This document shows positions 26,260 through 34,999 of a stretch of 61,374 nucleotides of DNA, in pieces. The notes below the pieces were generated by a model that did no database searches, was not told the origin of the DNA, and saw only the letters and a program-made list of their open reading frames with translations. The number at the start of each line of letters is the position of its first letter. Positions within the stretch are counted from its first letter, which is position 1. Position numbers and translations under genes: made by a program. Origin of the DNA: JABDJZ01 sp047619685 (GTDB taxonomy: Bacteria; Bacteroidota; Rhodothermia; Rhodothermales; UBA10348); the NCBI GenBank assembly GCA_047619685.1, contig JBLHLC010000025.1, positions 1 to 61,374 of the forward strand, written 5' to 3'.

Positions 26260-26688
26260 ATGCGCCCCTCCCCCCTTCTTTCATTCGTCCGCGCCCACAT
26301 GGTCGTCGGTCTTCTCCTCCTCGTGTCCGCCTGCGCCTCCGAACCGGACACGCCCGAAGCAAGAGTCTATTTTTCTTCTCCCGAAAGCGGACAGGGGATC
26401 AGTGGCCCAGTGCTGGTGTCCATGATGGCTGAGGGCATAGAAATCGCTCCCGCGGGTACCATGAAGGAGAACTCGGGCCATTTTCACGTCTTGATCGACG
26501 TGCCCTTTGTGGCTGCCGGCAGTGTGATCCCTTCGGATTCCGCGCACGTTCATTTTGGAGACGGTTCGTCGTCACGAGAACTGGACATCGCTGAGGGTGA
26601 GCACACTCTCCGTTTGCAGTTTGCCGACGGCGCGCACATTGCCCTCAAAGGTCTCCAGCACGAGATTCAGGTGGTGGTACAAGACTAG
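26260..26688 (+). CDS. DUF4399 lipoprotein
   Basis: A 142-residue lipoprotein. The start ATG 26260 gives a short signal peptide with lipobox LVSAC (C25), so the protein is membrane-anchored outside the cytoplasm. The mature part is a single DUF4399 domain: VYFSSPESGQGISGPVLVSM, HFHVLIDVP, then EGEHTLRLQFADGAHIALK. The function of DUF4399 is unknown; the His/Asp pattern HFHVLID and FADGAH suggests metal binding (inference). Its last codon and TAG stop lie at the edge of the MITE-like element at 26685: the stop is part of the element's terminal repeat. The original C-terminus may therefore have been altered by insertion. Confidence 0.8.
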   Translation: MRPSPLLSFVRAHMVVGLLLLVSACASEPDTPEARVYFSSPESGQGISGPVLVSMMAEGIEIAPAGTMKENSGHFHVLIDVPFVAAGSVIPSDSAHVHFGDGSSSRELDIAEGEHTLRLQFADGAHIALKGLQHEIQVVVQD

Positions 26689-26851
26689 AAGCCTGTTGAA
26701 TAAGTGGCGCACACCATTCTACGGCGGCGGAAAGCCATCTGCTGCGTTGCCCCTCCTCGCAATGGCGGTGCCATTACTCGTCAGGACGCCTTGCATCTGG
26801 CATCCCGGCGCTCGTAGCCTGGCATACTCCACTTATTCAACAGGCTTCTAG
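26685..26851. mobile_element. MITE-like element with perfect 23-bp terminal inverted repeats
   Basis: CTAGAAGCCTGTTGAATAAG plus TGG (26685-26707) is exactly repeated in reverse complement at 26829-26851, bounding 167 bp with no coding capacity. The interior includes a hairpin AATGGC-GGT-GCCATT (about 26762-26776) and a looser inner dyad, GCCATCTGC near 26743 against GCATCTGGC near 26796. The outermost CTAG is self-complementary and could be a target duplication or part of the repeat. Size, perfect terminal repeats and lack of a transposase fit a miniature inverted-repeat transposable element mobilised in trans. It overlaps the stop codon of the upstream lipoprotein gene. Confidence 0.8.
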
Positions 26852-26969
26852 CCTGAACCGTTCGCGAGAGGCCCTCCCCCGGCGGAGATTGAAACGGGAC
26901 ATATGGGTGGCACCAGGTTTCCGGCCCCGCCGGCATGAGCGATCTTTCCAAAACTGATATTCCGCTTCC

Positions 26970-29579
26970 ATGCGTTTTCGATCCTCACCTACGCTTCTGG
27001 CCTTTCTGGCAACTGGAGTCCTGGCGCTCTGGGTTGCCTTTGGTGTGCGCCCTCCCGTGGCGGAGGATGTGGCCCCGCGACTCCCGTCAGAGACGGGATG
27101 GCTGCAACGCACCTACCCCCACTTTGCGGCTGATCCTCTCGCTTATCGGGATGCAGTGGCGCAAAAAACCGCACTCAAGCGCGCCGGGAAAGGTCAGGAC
27201 AGCGGGACATGGGAGTTTGCCGGTCCTGGCAACATCGGTGGCCGCATCACGGATCTGGTCGTCCACCCCTCACGCCCGCAGACGTTATACGCGGCGGCCG
27301 CAACGGGTGGCGTCTTCAAGTCGGAGGATCTTGGCCAGCACTGGACACCGATTTTTGACGACCAGCCCTTCCTGAGCATGGGGGACCTAGCCATCGCACC
27401 ATCAAACCCGGATGTTATTTACGCGGGGACGGGAGAGGCCAATGGTGGCCACAACAACTATGCAGGCGGCGGCCTCTATCGATCCGACGACGCAGGATCA
27501 AACTGGACCTACAGGGGACTGGCCGAGACCGTCAGCATCGGCCGCGTCATAGTCCATCCGGAGGACCCGGATCAGATCTGGGTGGCTGGCACGGGTAGCT
27601 ATTTTGAGCCCAACCCGGAGCGTGGTGTCTACAAAAGCTCGGATGGGGGCGCCACCTGGGATCGAACCCTCTTCGTCAACGACTCAACCGGTGTTGTGGA
27701 CCTCGCGATGCGCCCGGACAATCCAGATGTGCTCTTCGCGACTACCTGGCAGCGGGTCAGACGCGTGACTGGTTCGTTCCTGCACGGACGCGAGAGTGCG
27801 GTCTACCGATCCGTGGATGCCGGCGACTCGTGGGAGAAACTGGGACCAGAACGCGGGTTGCCGGATCCTGACGACTACCTGGACAGCACCGGCCGCTCGC
27901 GGATCGGCCGCATAGGGCTGGCGATCTCGGAGTCCTTTCCGAATGCGATGTATGCCTATTACACCAGCGGGACCGGGTATCTGGGTTTGTACAAGTCTGG
28001 CGACGGGGGTGACACCTGGCAGGACGCCCATCCGGACCGATCTATTCTACAGAATGTCGGCTCCACGGATTTTGGCTTTTCGTGGTATTTCGGACAGATA
28101 CGCGTGCATCCCACCGACCCGGACAGGGTCTTCATCATGGATGCCTCAGTATTCCGTTCCAGCAACGGTGGCGCCTCCTGGGACAGAAAAAGGGGCACAC
28201 ACGCGGACCATCATGCCATGGTATTTCACCCGTCCAACCCGGCGGCCATTTTTGAAGGCAACGACGGTGGCGTGTCCGTGTCGCTTAACGGCGGCGGCAC
28301 CTGGGACAAACTGGCTCCGCTTCCGATAACGCAGTTCTACGAGATCGCGTTTGATCCCGTCCGCCCGGAACGTTTGTTCGGCGGTACACAGGACAATGGC
28401 ACCGTTTGGACATCCAACGGCGAGCAAGGTGATTGGCAGGCAGTCTTTGGCGGAGACGGATTCTACGTCCTGCCGATTCCGAGTGATGGGACGACCGTCT
28501 ATGCCGAGTCCCAGGGCGGCAATATGGTTCGGGTGGACGGACTATTTGATGGAAACCCGTTCCCGCTCCCGCTCACGGCCGGAACGGGAATTCCAGCAGG
28601 CGAACGGCGCAACTGGGCGACCCCTCTTGCCATGGATCCGTTTGACTCGCGGACGCTCTACTACGGCACGCATCGCATCTGGCGGACCGAGGATGCCGTA
28701 GAGACGCCCTGGCAGGCAATCAGTCCGGATCTAACCAACGGCACCGACATCGCCAAACTCGGCACCGTGACGAACATCTCTATCTCGCCACTTGACGGGA
28801 GCGTCATTTGGGCGGGCACCGATGACGGCAACGTCTGGGTTTCATGGGATTATGGGACCAACTGGAACGATGTCACCGGGGAATTGCCAAAGCGGTGGGT
28901 GACCCGCGTCCTTCCAGCCCCCGATGATGTGGCCACGTCTTTTGTCACGTTTTCGGGACTGAAGTGGCGAGATTCCGAATCCCACGTCTATCGCACCCGC
29001 GACTTGGGCGCGACCTGGCAGGATATTTCCAGCGGGCTGCCCGAGGCGCCGGTAAATGCGATAGCCGTTGACCCCAGGCACAGCGACCACATTTTCGTCG
29101 GGACGGACATCGGGATGTTCGCCAGCATGGACGACGGCCTTTCCTGGTTCCCGATGGACAACGGCATGCCGGCGGTTACCATCGCCGACCTCAAGGCTGA
29201 TGGGCCTGGGCGGAGGCTGATTGCGGGGACCCATGGCCGAGGGATGTACACCTTCGACATGGACGAACTCTCCGGCACAACCGGCAACGAGCCGGATCCG
29301 GTTCTCCCGACGAGCCTGGCCGTCGAACCAGCCTACCCCAACCCGTTCCAGGCCAGCACCCGAATTCAGGTTGAGGGTTCGGTGCGAGGTGCCGCGGTGT
29401 ACGACATGCTGGGACGCCTGGTGGCCTCCGCGACGGTTCTCACCCTGGGCGGGGAGAAGGCCATTGTGGAGTGGGACGGCAAAATCCTGGGGGGGGCTTC
29501 CGCCTCTGCCGGGCACTACGTGATAGTCATTACGGGCACGAGCGGCGTGCGATCGGTTCCGGTGGTTCGCGTCCCCTGA
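26970..29579 (+). CDS. Secreted BNR/sortilin-like beta-propeller protein with T9SS sorting domain
   Basis: An 869-residue exported protein. It starts with MRFRSSPTLLAFLATGVLALWVAFGV, a signal or anchor segment. About ten BNR/Asp-box units follow, for example SEDLGQHWTP, SDDAGSNWTY, SSDGGATWDR, SVDAGDSWEK, SGDGGDTWQD and SSNGGASWDR. Repeats with locally similar HPxxPDxIxAGT strands resemble the VPS10/sortilin-type WD40-like glycosyl-hydrolase propellers. The last about 80 residues are a T9SS type-A sorting domain (PAYPNPFQASTRIQVEG, VYDMLGRLVASA, SAGHYVIVITG). No glycosidase catalytic triad was recognised, so a binding or structural role at the surface is as likely as an enzymatic one. It is separated from the MITE-like element by 118 bp. 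Confidence 0.88.
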   Translation: MRFRSSPTLLAFLATGVLALWVAFGVRPPVAEDVAPRLPSETGWLQRTYPHFAADPLAYRDAVAQKTALKRAGKGQDSGTWEFAGPGNIGGRITDLVVHPSRPQTLYAAAATGGVFKSEDLGQHWTPIFDDQPFLSMGDLAIAPSNPDVIYAGTGEANGGHNNYAGGGLYRSDDAGSNWTYRGLAETVSIGRVIVHPEDPDQIWVAGTGSYFEPNPERGVYKSSDGGATWDRTLFVNDSTGVVDLAMRPDNPDVLFATTWQRVRRVTGSFLHGRESAVYRSVDAGDSWEKLGPERGLPDPDDYLDSTGRSRIGRIGLAISESFPNAMYAYYTSGTGYLGLYKSGDGGDTWQDAHPDRSILQNVGSTDFGFSWYFGQIRVHPTDPDRVFIMDASVFRSSNGGASWDRKRGTHADHHAMVFHPSNPAAIFEGNDGGVSVSLNGGGTWDKLAPLPITQFYEIAFDPVRPERLFGGTQDNGTVWTSNGEQGDWQAVFGGDGFYVLPIPSDGTTVYAESQGGNMVRVDGLFDGNPFPLPLTAGTGIPAGERRNWATPLAMDPFDSRTLYYGTHRIWRTEDAVETPWQAISPDLTNGTDIAKLGTVTNISISPLDGSVIWAGTDDGNVWVSWDYGTNWNDVTGELPKRWVTRVLPAPDDVATSFVTFSGLKWRDSESHVYRTRDLGATWQDISSGLPEAPVNAIAVDPRHSDHIFVGTDIGMFASMDDGLSWFPMDNGMPAVTIADLKADGPGRRLIAGTHGRGMYTFDMDELSGTTGNEPDPVLPTSLAVEPAYPNPFQASTRIQVEGSVRGAAVYDMLGRLVASATVLTLGGEKAIVEWDGKILGGASASAGHYVIVITGTSGVRSVPVVRVP

Positions 29580-29619
29580 CCGGAGCCGGGCGCGACATTC
29601 CTGCCACAGAGCACCGCAA

Positions 29620-31074
29620 CTACCACCCCCTGGGCGCCGTGTGCCTGTACATGTTCGATACCTCCGGCGCCAGCAATCCGGCGTCGTTCCACGGCTCAAT
29701 GGCCGCCTTTACTCCTTCTCGGAACGCCGCGTCTGAGTGGCCCAACCGGGCAGCCGCCCCCGTGAATGCCCGAGCCATCTCAGGATCGTCTGCGCCAAGG
29801 AACGCACCCCTGAAATCGGCGCCTTGCGCCATTCGGGCACGCTCGTATTGGATGCTCGCCGCGAAGTACAGCATGGTCGCGTCATTAAAAGCCTCGACCC
29901 TTCCAGACGCCTGATAACAAAGAGACACCAGGCCATCGATGTGGTCGATCTCGGTCAGAACCCCCTCGCCATACTCGCCAAAGTCTTCGTCTCCTTTCTC
30001 CAGTAGAAGCGCCAGGCGCTCAATGCCTGCCAGCGAGTGGGCGATTCCGGTCGAATGGAGGGGATCCACAAAGCCTGCCGCATGGGGAAGCAAGGCCCAG
30101 CCCAGCCCTCCCGCCACGCGGCACCGTCGCTGAAGATTTCCTGTGCGCACCCAGCCGGCCCTCGGCGCGGTCAGCGTGGCACTTCTGAATTGCTCTGCGA
30201 TGCCGGGAAACGCACCAATCCAGGCGTCGGGATCTACACATTCGGGGCGGGCGCCGGCGGCCACCGGGGTGACGATACCTACAGATGTCACATCGTTATC
30301 GAACCGGAGCTGCCACATCCACCCTTGGGGGGTCACATGATGGAGCGCCGCGTGATCGGCGGGAAATGGATAATCTCCAGGGTCCAGTGCGCTCGTGGAC
30401 TGCCACGTCGGGAGCCCTGCAAAATGCGCAAATGCAGCCCGTGTCTGCGTGCGGAGAGGCGGGCCTGTGCCGGCTTGCAGGAAGCGCGACGCGAATCCGC
30501 CGCCACCCGTGGCGTCCAGGAGCACCGCGGAGGCAAGTCGACGCCCATCGGAGAGGGTCGCCACCCATGAGTCCGGCCTCACCAGCTGGTCAATCTCTAC
30601 CCCTTCGAAAAGCGATGCCCCCATGCGCCCTGCTTCGCGAAAGAGGAAGGCATCGACCTCCGGTCTGTACCAGTGGGTGTCACAGTTCAGCGGATGGTCC
30701 GAGGCCGCCACCAGGAGTTCGGTATCGTGCTCCGGGTGCTGTCTCCAACGAATCCCGGGCTCATGATGGAAGTAGCTGAATCCCCTCTTGGCCCCGACAC
30801 CCAATTCCGGAAAGGCATCCTTCCAGGTTCCGTATCGGGCCATCTGCGACAGGACGGGAAGATCATAGCGGGCTCCCAGCGACGCCAGCACCATATTCCC
30901 CGCCGGGGTCGAGGATTCGCCGATCGCGAAGCGCGGATGGACATCGCGATCCACCATAGCCACCGACAGGCCGAGCCGCCGCGCAATCATGCTTACCACG
31001 GATCCTACAAATCCGCCGCCCACCACGAGAAGGTCCACGCGATCCGGCACCACATCCGTCACGCGATCCGTCAC
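29620..31074 (-). CDS. FAD-dependent oxidoreductase related to flavin-dependent halogenases
   Basis: A 484-residue flavoprotein. The Rossmann motif is VVGGGFVGSVVSMIARRLGL (about 17-36), followed by a VDRD acidic strand end, the halogenase/monooxygenase GESSTPAG motif and LLDATGGGG. The C-terminal FAD motif reads ALLPHAAGFVDPLHSTGIAHSL. The halogenase-specific WxWxIP is replaced by GWMWQLRF, so halogenation cannot be assumed; hydroxylation or reduction is possible. The frame is open to an ATG at 31104. GTG 31074 is chosen because it overlaps the radical SAM stop as GTGA, the same junction used one gene earlier. It is the last gene of the three-gene unit 33364-29620 and converges with the BNR gene. 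Confidence 0.8.
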   Translation of the reverse strand: MTDRVTDVVPDRVDLLVVGGGFVGSVVSMIARRLGLSVAMVDRDVHPRFAIGESSTPAGNMVLASLGARYDLPVLSQMARYGTWKDAFPELGVGAKRGFSYFHHEPGIRWRQHPEHDTELLVAASDHPLNCDTHWYRPEVDAFLFREAGRMGASLFEGVEIDQLVRPDSWVATLSDGRRLASAVLLDATGGGGFASRFLQAGTGPPLRTQTRAAFAHFAGLPTWQSTSALDPGDYPFPADHAALHHVTPQGWMWQLRFDNDVTSVGIVTPVAAGARPECVDPDAWIGAFPGIAEQFRSATLTAPRAGWVRTGNLQRRCRVAGGLGWALLPHAAGFVDPLHSTGIAHSLAGIERLALLLEKGDEDFGEYGEGVLTEIDHIDGLVSLCYQASGRVEAFNDATMLYFAASIQYERARMAQGADFRGAFLGADDPEMARAFTGAAARLGHSDAAFREGVKAAIEPWNDAGLLAPEVSNMYRHTAPRGW

Positions 31075-32042
31075 GACATCCCCTGACGCTGCTGGCACAT
31101 GCACAGAGCGGGCTTGCGTGCGATCTGTGTGTGGTTCATGGCCCGCATGCGCTCAATTCGGGCGGGGCCGCAGGACGGGCATGCCTCGAGCTGAGGGGCA
31201 TCCCAGAGGTCCACGAACACCCGTCTTGAACCAGCGCCCTCCAACCCGCGGAGCTGCAACCCGCGGAGCTGTGCTTCTTCCAGCGAGGCCAGTTGCGGGG
31301 GCGCAAAGGCCCCTTTGGCAGCCAACCGCTCCATGATTCCGTTTCCACCGCGGGTCGGGATGATCGAGCACACATCCGCTCCAGACTCCAGGGCAAACTC
31401 CACCGATTTGAGCGCCCATTCCACGGCTTCTCTTTCCGTCAGGAACGGAGGGCGCAGTAACACGAACGCACGGACCGAAACACCCCGGGCAACCAACCAC
31501 TCGGAAGCGGCCCTGAAGTCTGCGGCGGTCATTTGTTTGTTCAGTCGCGGCAGGACCTCTGGATGGACCGTCTCGAGCCCCATGGCCACCTCGAGTTCTC
31601 CCGAAAGCAGGCTCGCGAATTCCGTGACGGCAGGACCACACAGTGAGGGATGATTCTCGATGACGACGGTTTCAAACTCCCGAAGACGTCCGGCCAGGGC
31701 AGCCCGGTCCTTCTTTGGGATGGCCTTGGCGTCGAAGAAATTACCCGCGTTGTATAGCTTGATATGCCTGGTTGGCGGGAGTTCTGCGAGGGCGAAATCC
31801 AACTGCTCAAGGATATCTCCGGGCGAAACTGAGTGGTCCATGGTGTGCGTCCACAGGTCGCACATCAAACAGGTAAACGGGCATTCGCGGTTGGTCAGGA
31901 AGACCGTCGCAATGTCCTCTATCCTGCCGCCTCGAGATCGCTCGGGTTCCACATGAAGCGCGTACGGGCGACGGGGGTCTACAGGGGTCTTGGGACCGCG
32001 CGCGGCCCGGATTGCTGCATCATCCGGCGCCAGTTCGATCAC
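31071..32042 (-). CDS. Radical SAM protein (CX3CX2C), function unknown
   Basis: A 323-residue radical SAM enzyme with the [4Fe-4S] motif C54-PFT-C58-LM-C61 within LTNRECPFTCLMCDLW. Further motifs are IKLYNAGNFFDAKAIP, VIENHPSLCG, EVAMGLETVHPEVLPRLNKQ and IIPTRGGNG, which recall Elp3/TIGR01210-type radical SAM proteins, a group that includes an archaeosine-synthesis enzyme. A C-terminal CPSC and a later CMC could bind a second metal or cluster. Start GTG 32042 overlaps the stop of the asparagine-synthetase-like gene (GTGA), and its own stop overlaps the GTG of the FAD enzyme. Substrate unknown. Tight coupling to an amide ligase and a flavoenzyme suggests a shared small-molecule or tRNA/peptide-modification pathway (inference). 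Confidence 0.82.
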   Translation of the reverse strand: MIELAPDDAAIRAARGPKTPVDPRRPYALHVEPERSRGGRIEDIATVFLTNRECPFTCLMCDLWTHTMDHSVSPGDILEQLDFALAELPPTRHIKLYNAGNFFDAKAIPKKDRAALAGRLREFETVVIENHPSLCGPAVTEFASLLSGELEVAMGLETVHPEVLPRLNKQMTAADFRAASEWLVARGVSVRAFVLLRPPFLTEREAVEWALKSVEFALESGADVCSIIPTRGGNGIMERLAAKGAFAPPQLASLEEAQLRGLQLRGLEGAGSRRVFVDLWDAPQLEACPSCGPARIERMRAMNHTQIARKPALCMCQQRQGMS

Positions 32043-33364
32043 GGATACAGTGCCGCGAACGCGTCCCTGTACGCCGCCTCTCCCTCCGGAAAGGCGGACT
32101 GAAAGCCGGCCTCATCGACAACTCCCCGCTGGAATCTTCGCTTGTCGAAAACAGGCATATCCTCACCAGTCAGCGCTCGGATTCCGGCTGCGACCACCTG
32201 CCCCTTGAGTGCATATAGCCGATCGTGGTCCCACTCCGTCAATTCGATGAACGGAATCCCCTCGGCCACCTCGATGACCTCAGGAATTGCAAACGGACTG
32301 AATCCCCTGAACCCGAGCGATTTGGCCGGAGCATAGGAGCGCACATGGCCCCGGCTCTGGCCGCCCGAGTACGTGAGCGAGTGCTTGATCGCGTGCACGC
32401 CCCACCCTTCCTGGTAGAGCATCATGTTGTTGAGGACGCTGCGGATGGTGAGTTCGGGGTTCTCCTCGATGGGATAGTCTTTCAGGTTTTCGTCGCCTCC
32501 ATCGCCGTCCACGAGGTACTTCCAGTCCGGATACCGATTTCGAATCTCCCTGCAGAGTGCCAGGGCCGCGGCCGCACTCTGCACATCCAGTGGCTTGTAG
32601 TCCTCCGTCACCGCTATGGCGGCCTTGTAGTCCAGGTCTTCCAGGGCAACATCCACGATCTCCAGGTACATGGAGTGGCCCAGGCGGTCCACGAAATCGA
32701 AGGCCTGGGCGGCGTCTTCTCCACCCGCAACGCGAAGTGTGAAGGCCTTCAGCCGGGTGGGCGCCTGCCCGCGGGCCAGGAGCAGGTGACGCATCACCAG
32801 GAAAACCGCCCCGCTGTCGATCCCGCCCGAAAAAAGGACACCTATCGGAGCGTCAACCGGGACGGTATCGAGCCACCGGTCACATGCCTGGGCTAGAGCG
32901 CCGATATAATTCTGGCCGATTGCCTCGGGATCGGGGGCGAGATTGCCCTGCTTCGGGTCGAAAAATCGATTGTACTGCGGACTCGGATCCGGGCAGCCAA
33001 CCAGCTCCAACTCGATCATATAGTGGGCCGGGACCATCCGGGTGTACGACGGATGGAACTGGTCGCCGAGCCCTTCTGCATCCAGGAAATCCCTGATTTC
33101 GTCCATCCGCTCGGCGACGACCAGGCACGGGCCCTCGGCCCTTTTTGCAAGGAAATAGCGCATGGGCCGCCCGATGGAGCGCGCCAGGCGCACCCGTTTT
33201 CCCGACCGCTGCATCACCGCAAATTGGCCACTGACGGACCGCAGACCCTCCACATCGGCGGCCTCTAGAGCACGGACCACGTCGTCCCTGGTGCCCGTTA
33301 GAAAAACATCTGCCGAAGGGTCCATCAGGTCTACGACCCGCTCCTTGTATGCGTGCTGAATCAT
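32039..33364 (-). CDS. Asparagine-synthetase-like ATP-dependent amide ligase lacking the glutaminase cysteine
   Basis: A 441-residue protein with a C-terminal asparagine synthetase domain: PP-loop LFSGGIDS (about 177-184) and DGDGGDEN (286-293), in the position of the AsnB GSGADE loop. The first about 110 residues look like a degenerate class II glutaminase fold (SGQFAVMQRSGKRVRLARSIGRPMRYF). The nucleophilic Cys at position 2 is missing: the chain starts MIQHAY, or MTRVTN from the upstream GTG 33394. It should activate a carboxylate with ATP and couple it to ammonia or another amine, as beta-lactam synthetase-type relatives do. It is the first gene of the three-gene unit and divergent from the GH20 gene; the 87-bp gap should hold both promoters. 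Confidence 0.8.
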   Translation of the reverse strand: MIQHAYKERVVDLMDPSADVFLTGTRDDVVRALEAADVEGLRSVSGQFAVMQRSGKRVRLARSIGRPMRYFLAKRAEGPCLVVAERMDEIRDFLDAEGLGDQFHPSYTRMVPAHYMIELELVGCPDPSPQYNRFFDPKQGNLAPDPEAIGQNYIGALAQACDRWLDTVPVDAPIGVLFSGGIDSGAVFLVMRHLLLARGQAPTRLKAFTLRVAGGEDAAQAFDFVDRLGHSMYLEIVDVALEDLDYKAAIAVTEDYKPLDVQSAAAALALCREIRNRYPDWKYLVDGDGGDENLKDYPIEENPELTIRSVLNNMMLYQEGWGVHAIKHSLTYSGGQSRGHVRSYAPAKSLGFRGFSPFAIPEVIEVAEGIPFIELTEWDHDRLYALKGQVVAAGIRALTGEDMPVFDKRRFQRGVVDEAGFQSAFPEGEAAYRDAFAALYP

Positions 33365-33451
33365 CGGGGAATCAAAATTTGTGACACGGGTCACCGCGCC
33401 CGGCGCGGCTTCTCAAGATACGTACCTTTGCGTGCTCACATCCTCCCGATC

Positions 33452-34993
33452 ATGCTTCGAATCACACTCCTGACCATCTGCATGGCGACTGCCTGCGCTC
33501 CCGCCCCACCCTCCGTCCCGCCAGCAGCTCTTGTCCCCCTGCCGGCCGTAATCCATTGGGGGTCGGGTTCGTTCGAGCTCCCGGCGGCACTCACTGTCTC
33601 TGGCCCCGGCGCGGATGCGGTCGCACGGCTCATCGGTGCCGAGGTCGTGAACCAGGGTGGACAGGTGATCACGGATTTGAAGGACTCGGTACCGAACCCG
33701 GAAGCCTACCGAATCACCATCGGAAGCCAAGGCGTTCGGATTTCGGCCTCCACGGAGGTTGGTGTGTATTACGGCGCCCAGACGCTCCGCCAGATTCTGG
33801 AGCAGGCAGTTGATGGCCGGGTTGCAGAAGTAGAGATCCAGGACGCCCCGCGCTTTCAGTATCGGGGCCTTCAGTTGGATGTGGGCCGCTATTTCTTCGA
33901 CGTGCCTTTTGTCAAGAAGTACCTGGACGTGATGGCCCGGTACAAACTGAACCGCTTTCACTGGCATCTGACAGAGGACCAGGGCTGGCGCCTGGAGATT
34001 GACGGCTATCCCCGTCTCACGTCGGTAGGTTCTTGCCGCGCGGAGACCATCGTGGACAAGAACTTCGACCCCTATGTCGGAGACGGTACGCCCCACTGCG
34101 GGTTCTATACCAAGGACGATGTCCGGGAAGTGTTGGCGTATGCTGCCGAACGGCACATCGAGGTCATTCCCGAAATCGAGATGCCGGGCCATGCCCGCGC
34201 CGCGTTGGCCGCTTATCCGGAGTATGGCTGTACCGGTGGTCCGTACGAGGTCTCGACCATCTGGGGAATCCACGATGACGTGTTCTGTCCTACGGAGAAG
34301 ACGTTCGGCTTCCTGGAGGGCGTACTCTCTGAGGTCATCGCGCTCTTCCCGTCCAAATACCTCCACATCGGTGCGGACGAAGTCCCCAAACGCCAGTGGG
34401 AGCAGAATGCCGAGGCCCAGGCGGTGATGGCACAGGAAGGACTGGCGGACGAAGCGGAGCTGCAAAGCTGGTTCATTCGCCGGATCGAGCGTTACCTGAA
34501 CGCACATGACCGCATCCTGGTGGGCTGGGATGAAATCCTGGAGGGCGGACTGGCTCCGAACGCGGTCGTCATGTCCTGGCGGGGCACGGAGGGCGGGATC
34601 GCGGCCGCAAGGCAGGGTCACGATGTCATCATGACGCCCACGAAACACCTCTATCTGGACTTCTATCAGGGCCCAAAAGAGAGCGAGCCTATCTCATCGG
34701 ATTGGTCGGGTTATCCGCTGCCGCTGGCCCAGGTCTACGAATTCGACCCCATTCCGTCGGAACTCACAACGGAAGAGGCCAGCCACATTTTGGGTGCGCA
34801 GGGCAACGTCTGGACGGAGTACATGAAGACGCCCGCGAAAGTCGAGTACATGATCCTTCCCCGTGCGCTTGCCCTGGCCGAAATGGTCTGGACACCGCAG
34901 GGTCAGCGAGACTTCAAGGACTTCACGGACCGGCTACCGGCGCAGTTGGACGCCCTGGGACGGAGCGGCTACTCGTATCGGCCTCTGGACTGA
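33452..34993 (+). CDS. Beta-N-acetylhexosaminidase lipoprotein (GH20)
   Basis: A 513-residue GH20 enzyme. The start ATG 33452 yields a lipoprotein signal MLRITLLTICMATAC (C15). An N-terminal GH20b-like domain (about 25-130) precedes the catalytic TIM barrel. Visible motifs are NRFHWHLTEDQGWRLEI (168-184), PEIEMPGHARAALAAYPEYG, and the catalytic pair D309-E310 in YLHIGADEVPK. A VGWDEIL motif comes later, and the C-terminal Trp-containing motif is NVWTEYM. It removes terminal GlcNAc/GalNAc from chitooligosaccharides, glycans or peptidoglycan fragments at the cell envelope by substrate-assisted catalysis. The frame is open upstream to 33353, but that extension would run into the divergent gene and lacks a signal peptide start. 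Confidence 0.92.
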   Translation: MLRITLLTICMATACAPAPPSVPPAALVPLPAVIHWGSGSFELPAALTVSGPGADAVARLIGAEVVNQGGQVITDLKDSVPNPEAYRITIGSQGVRISASTEVGVYYGAQTLRQILEQAVDGRVAEVEIQDAPRFQYRGLQLDVGRYFFDVPFVKKYLDVMARYKLNRFHWHLTEDQGWRLEIDGYPRLTSVGSCRAETIVDKNFDPYVGDGTPHCGFYTKDDVREVLAYAAERHIEVIPEIEMPGHARAALAAYPEYGCTGGPYEVSTIWGIHDDVFCPTEKTFGFLEGVLSEVIALFPSKYLHIGADEVPKRQWEQNAEAQAVMAQEGLADEAELQSWFIRRIERYLNAHDRILVGWDEILEGGLAPNAVVMSWRGTEGGIAAARQGHDVIMTPTKHLYLDFYQGPKESEPISSDWSGYPLPLAQVYEFDPIPSELTTEEASHILGAQGNVWTEYMKTPAKVEYMILPRALALAEMVWTPQGQRDFKDFTDRLPAQLDALGRSGYSYRPLD

Positions 34994-34999
34994 CCGTCT

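Noticed and set aside
33413..34648. 411-codon minus-strand frame opposite GH20
   Set aside because: The plus strand encodes a complete GH20 enzyme with catalytic residues. The antisense frame has no recognisable motif.
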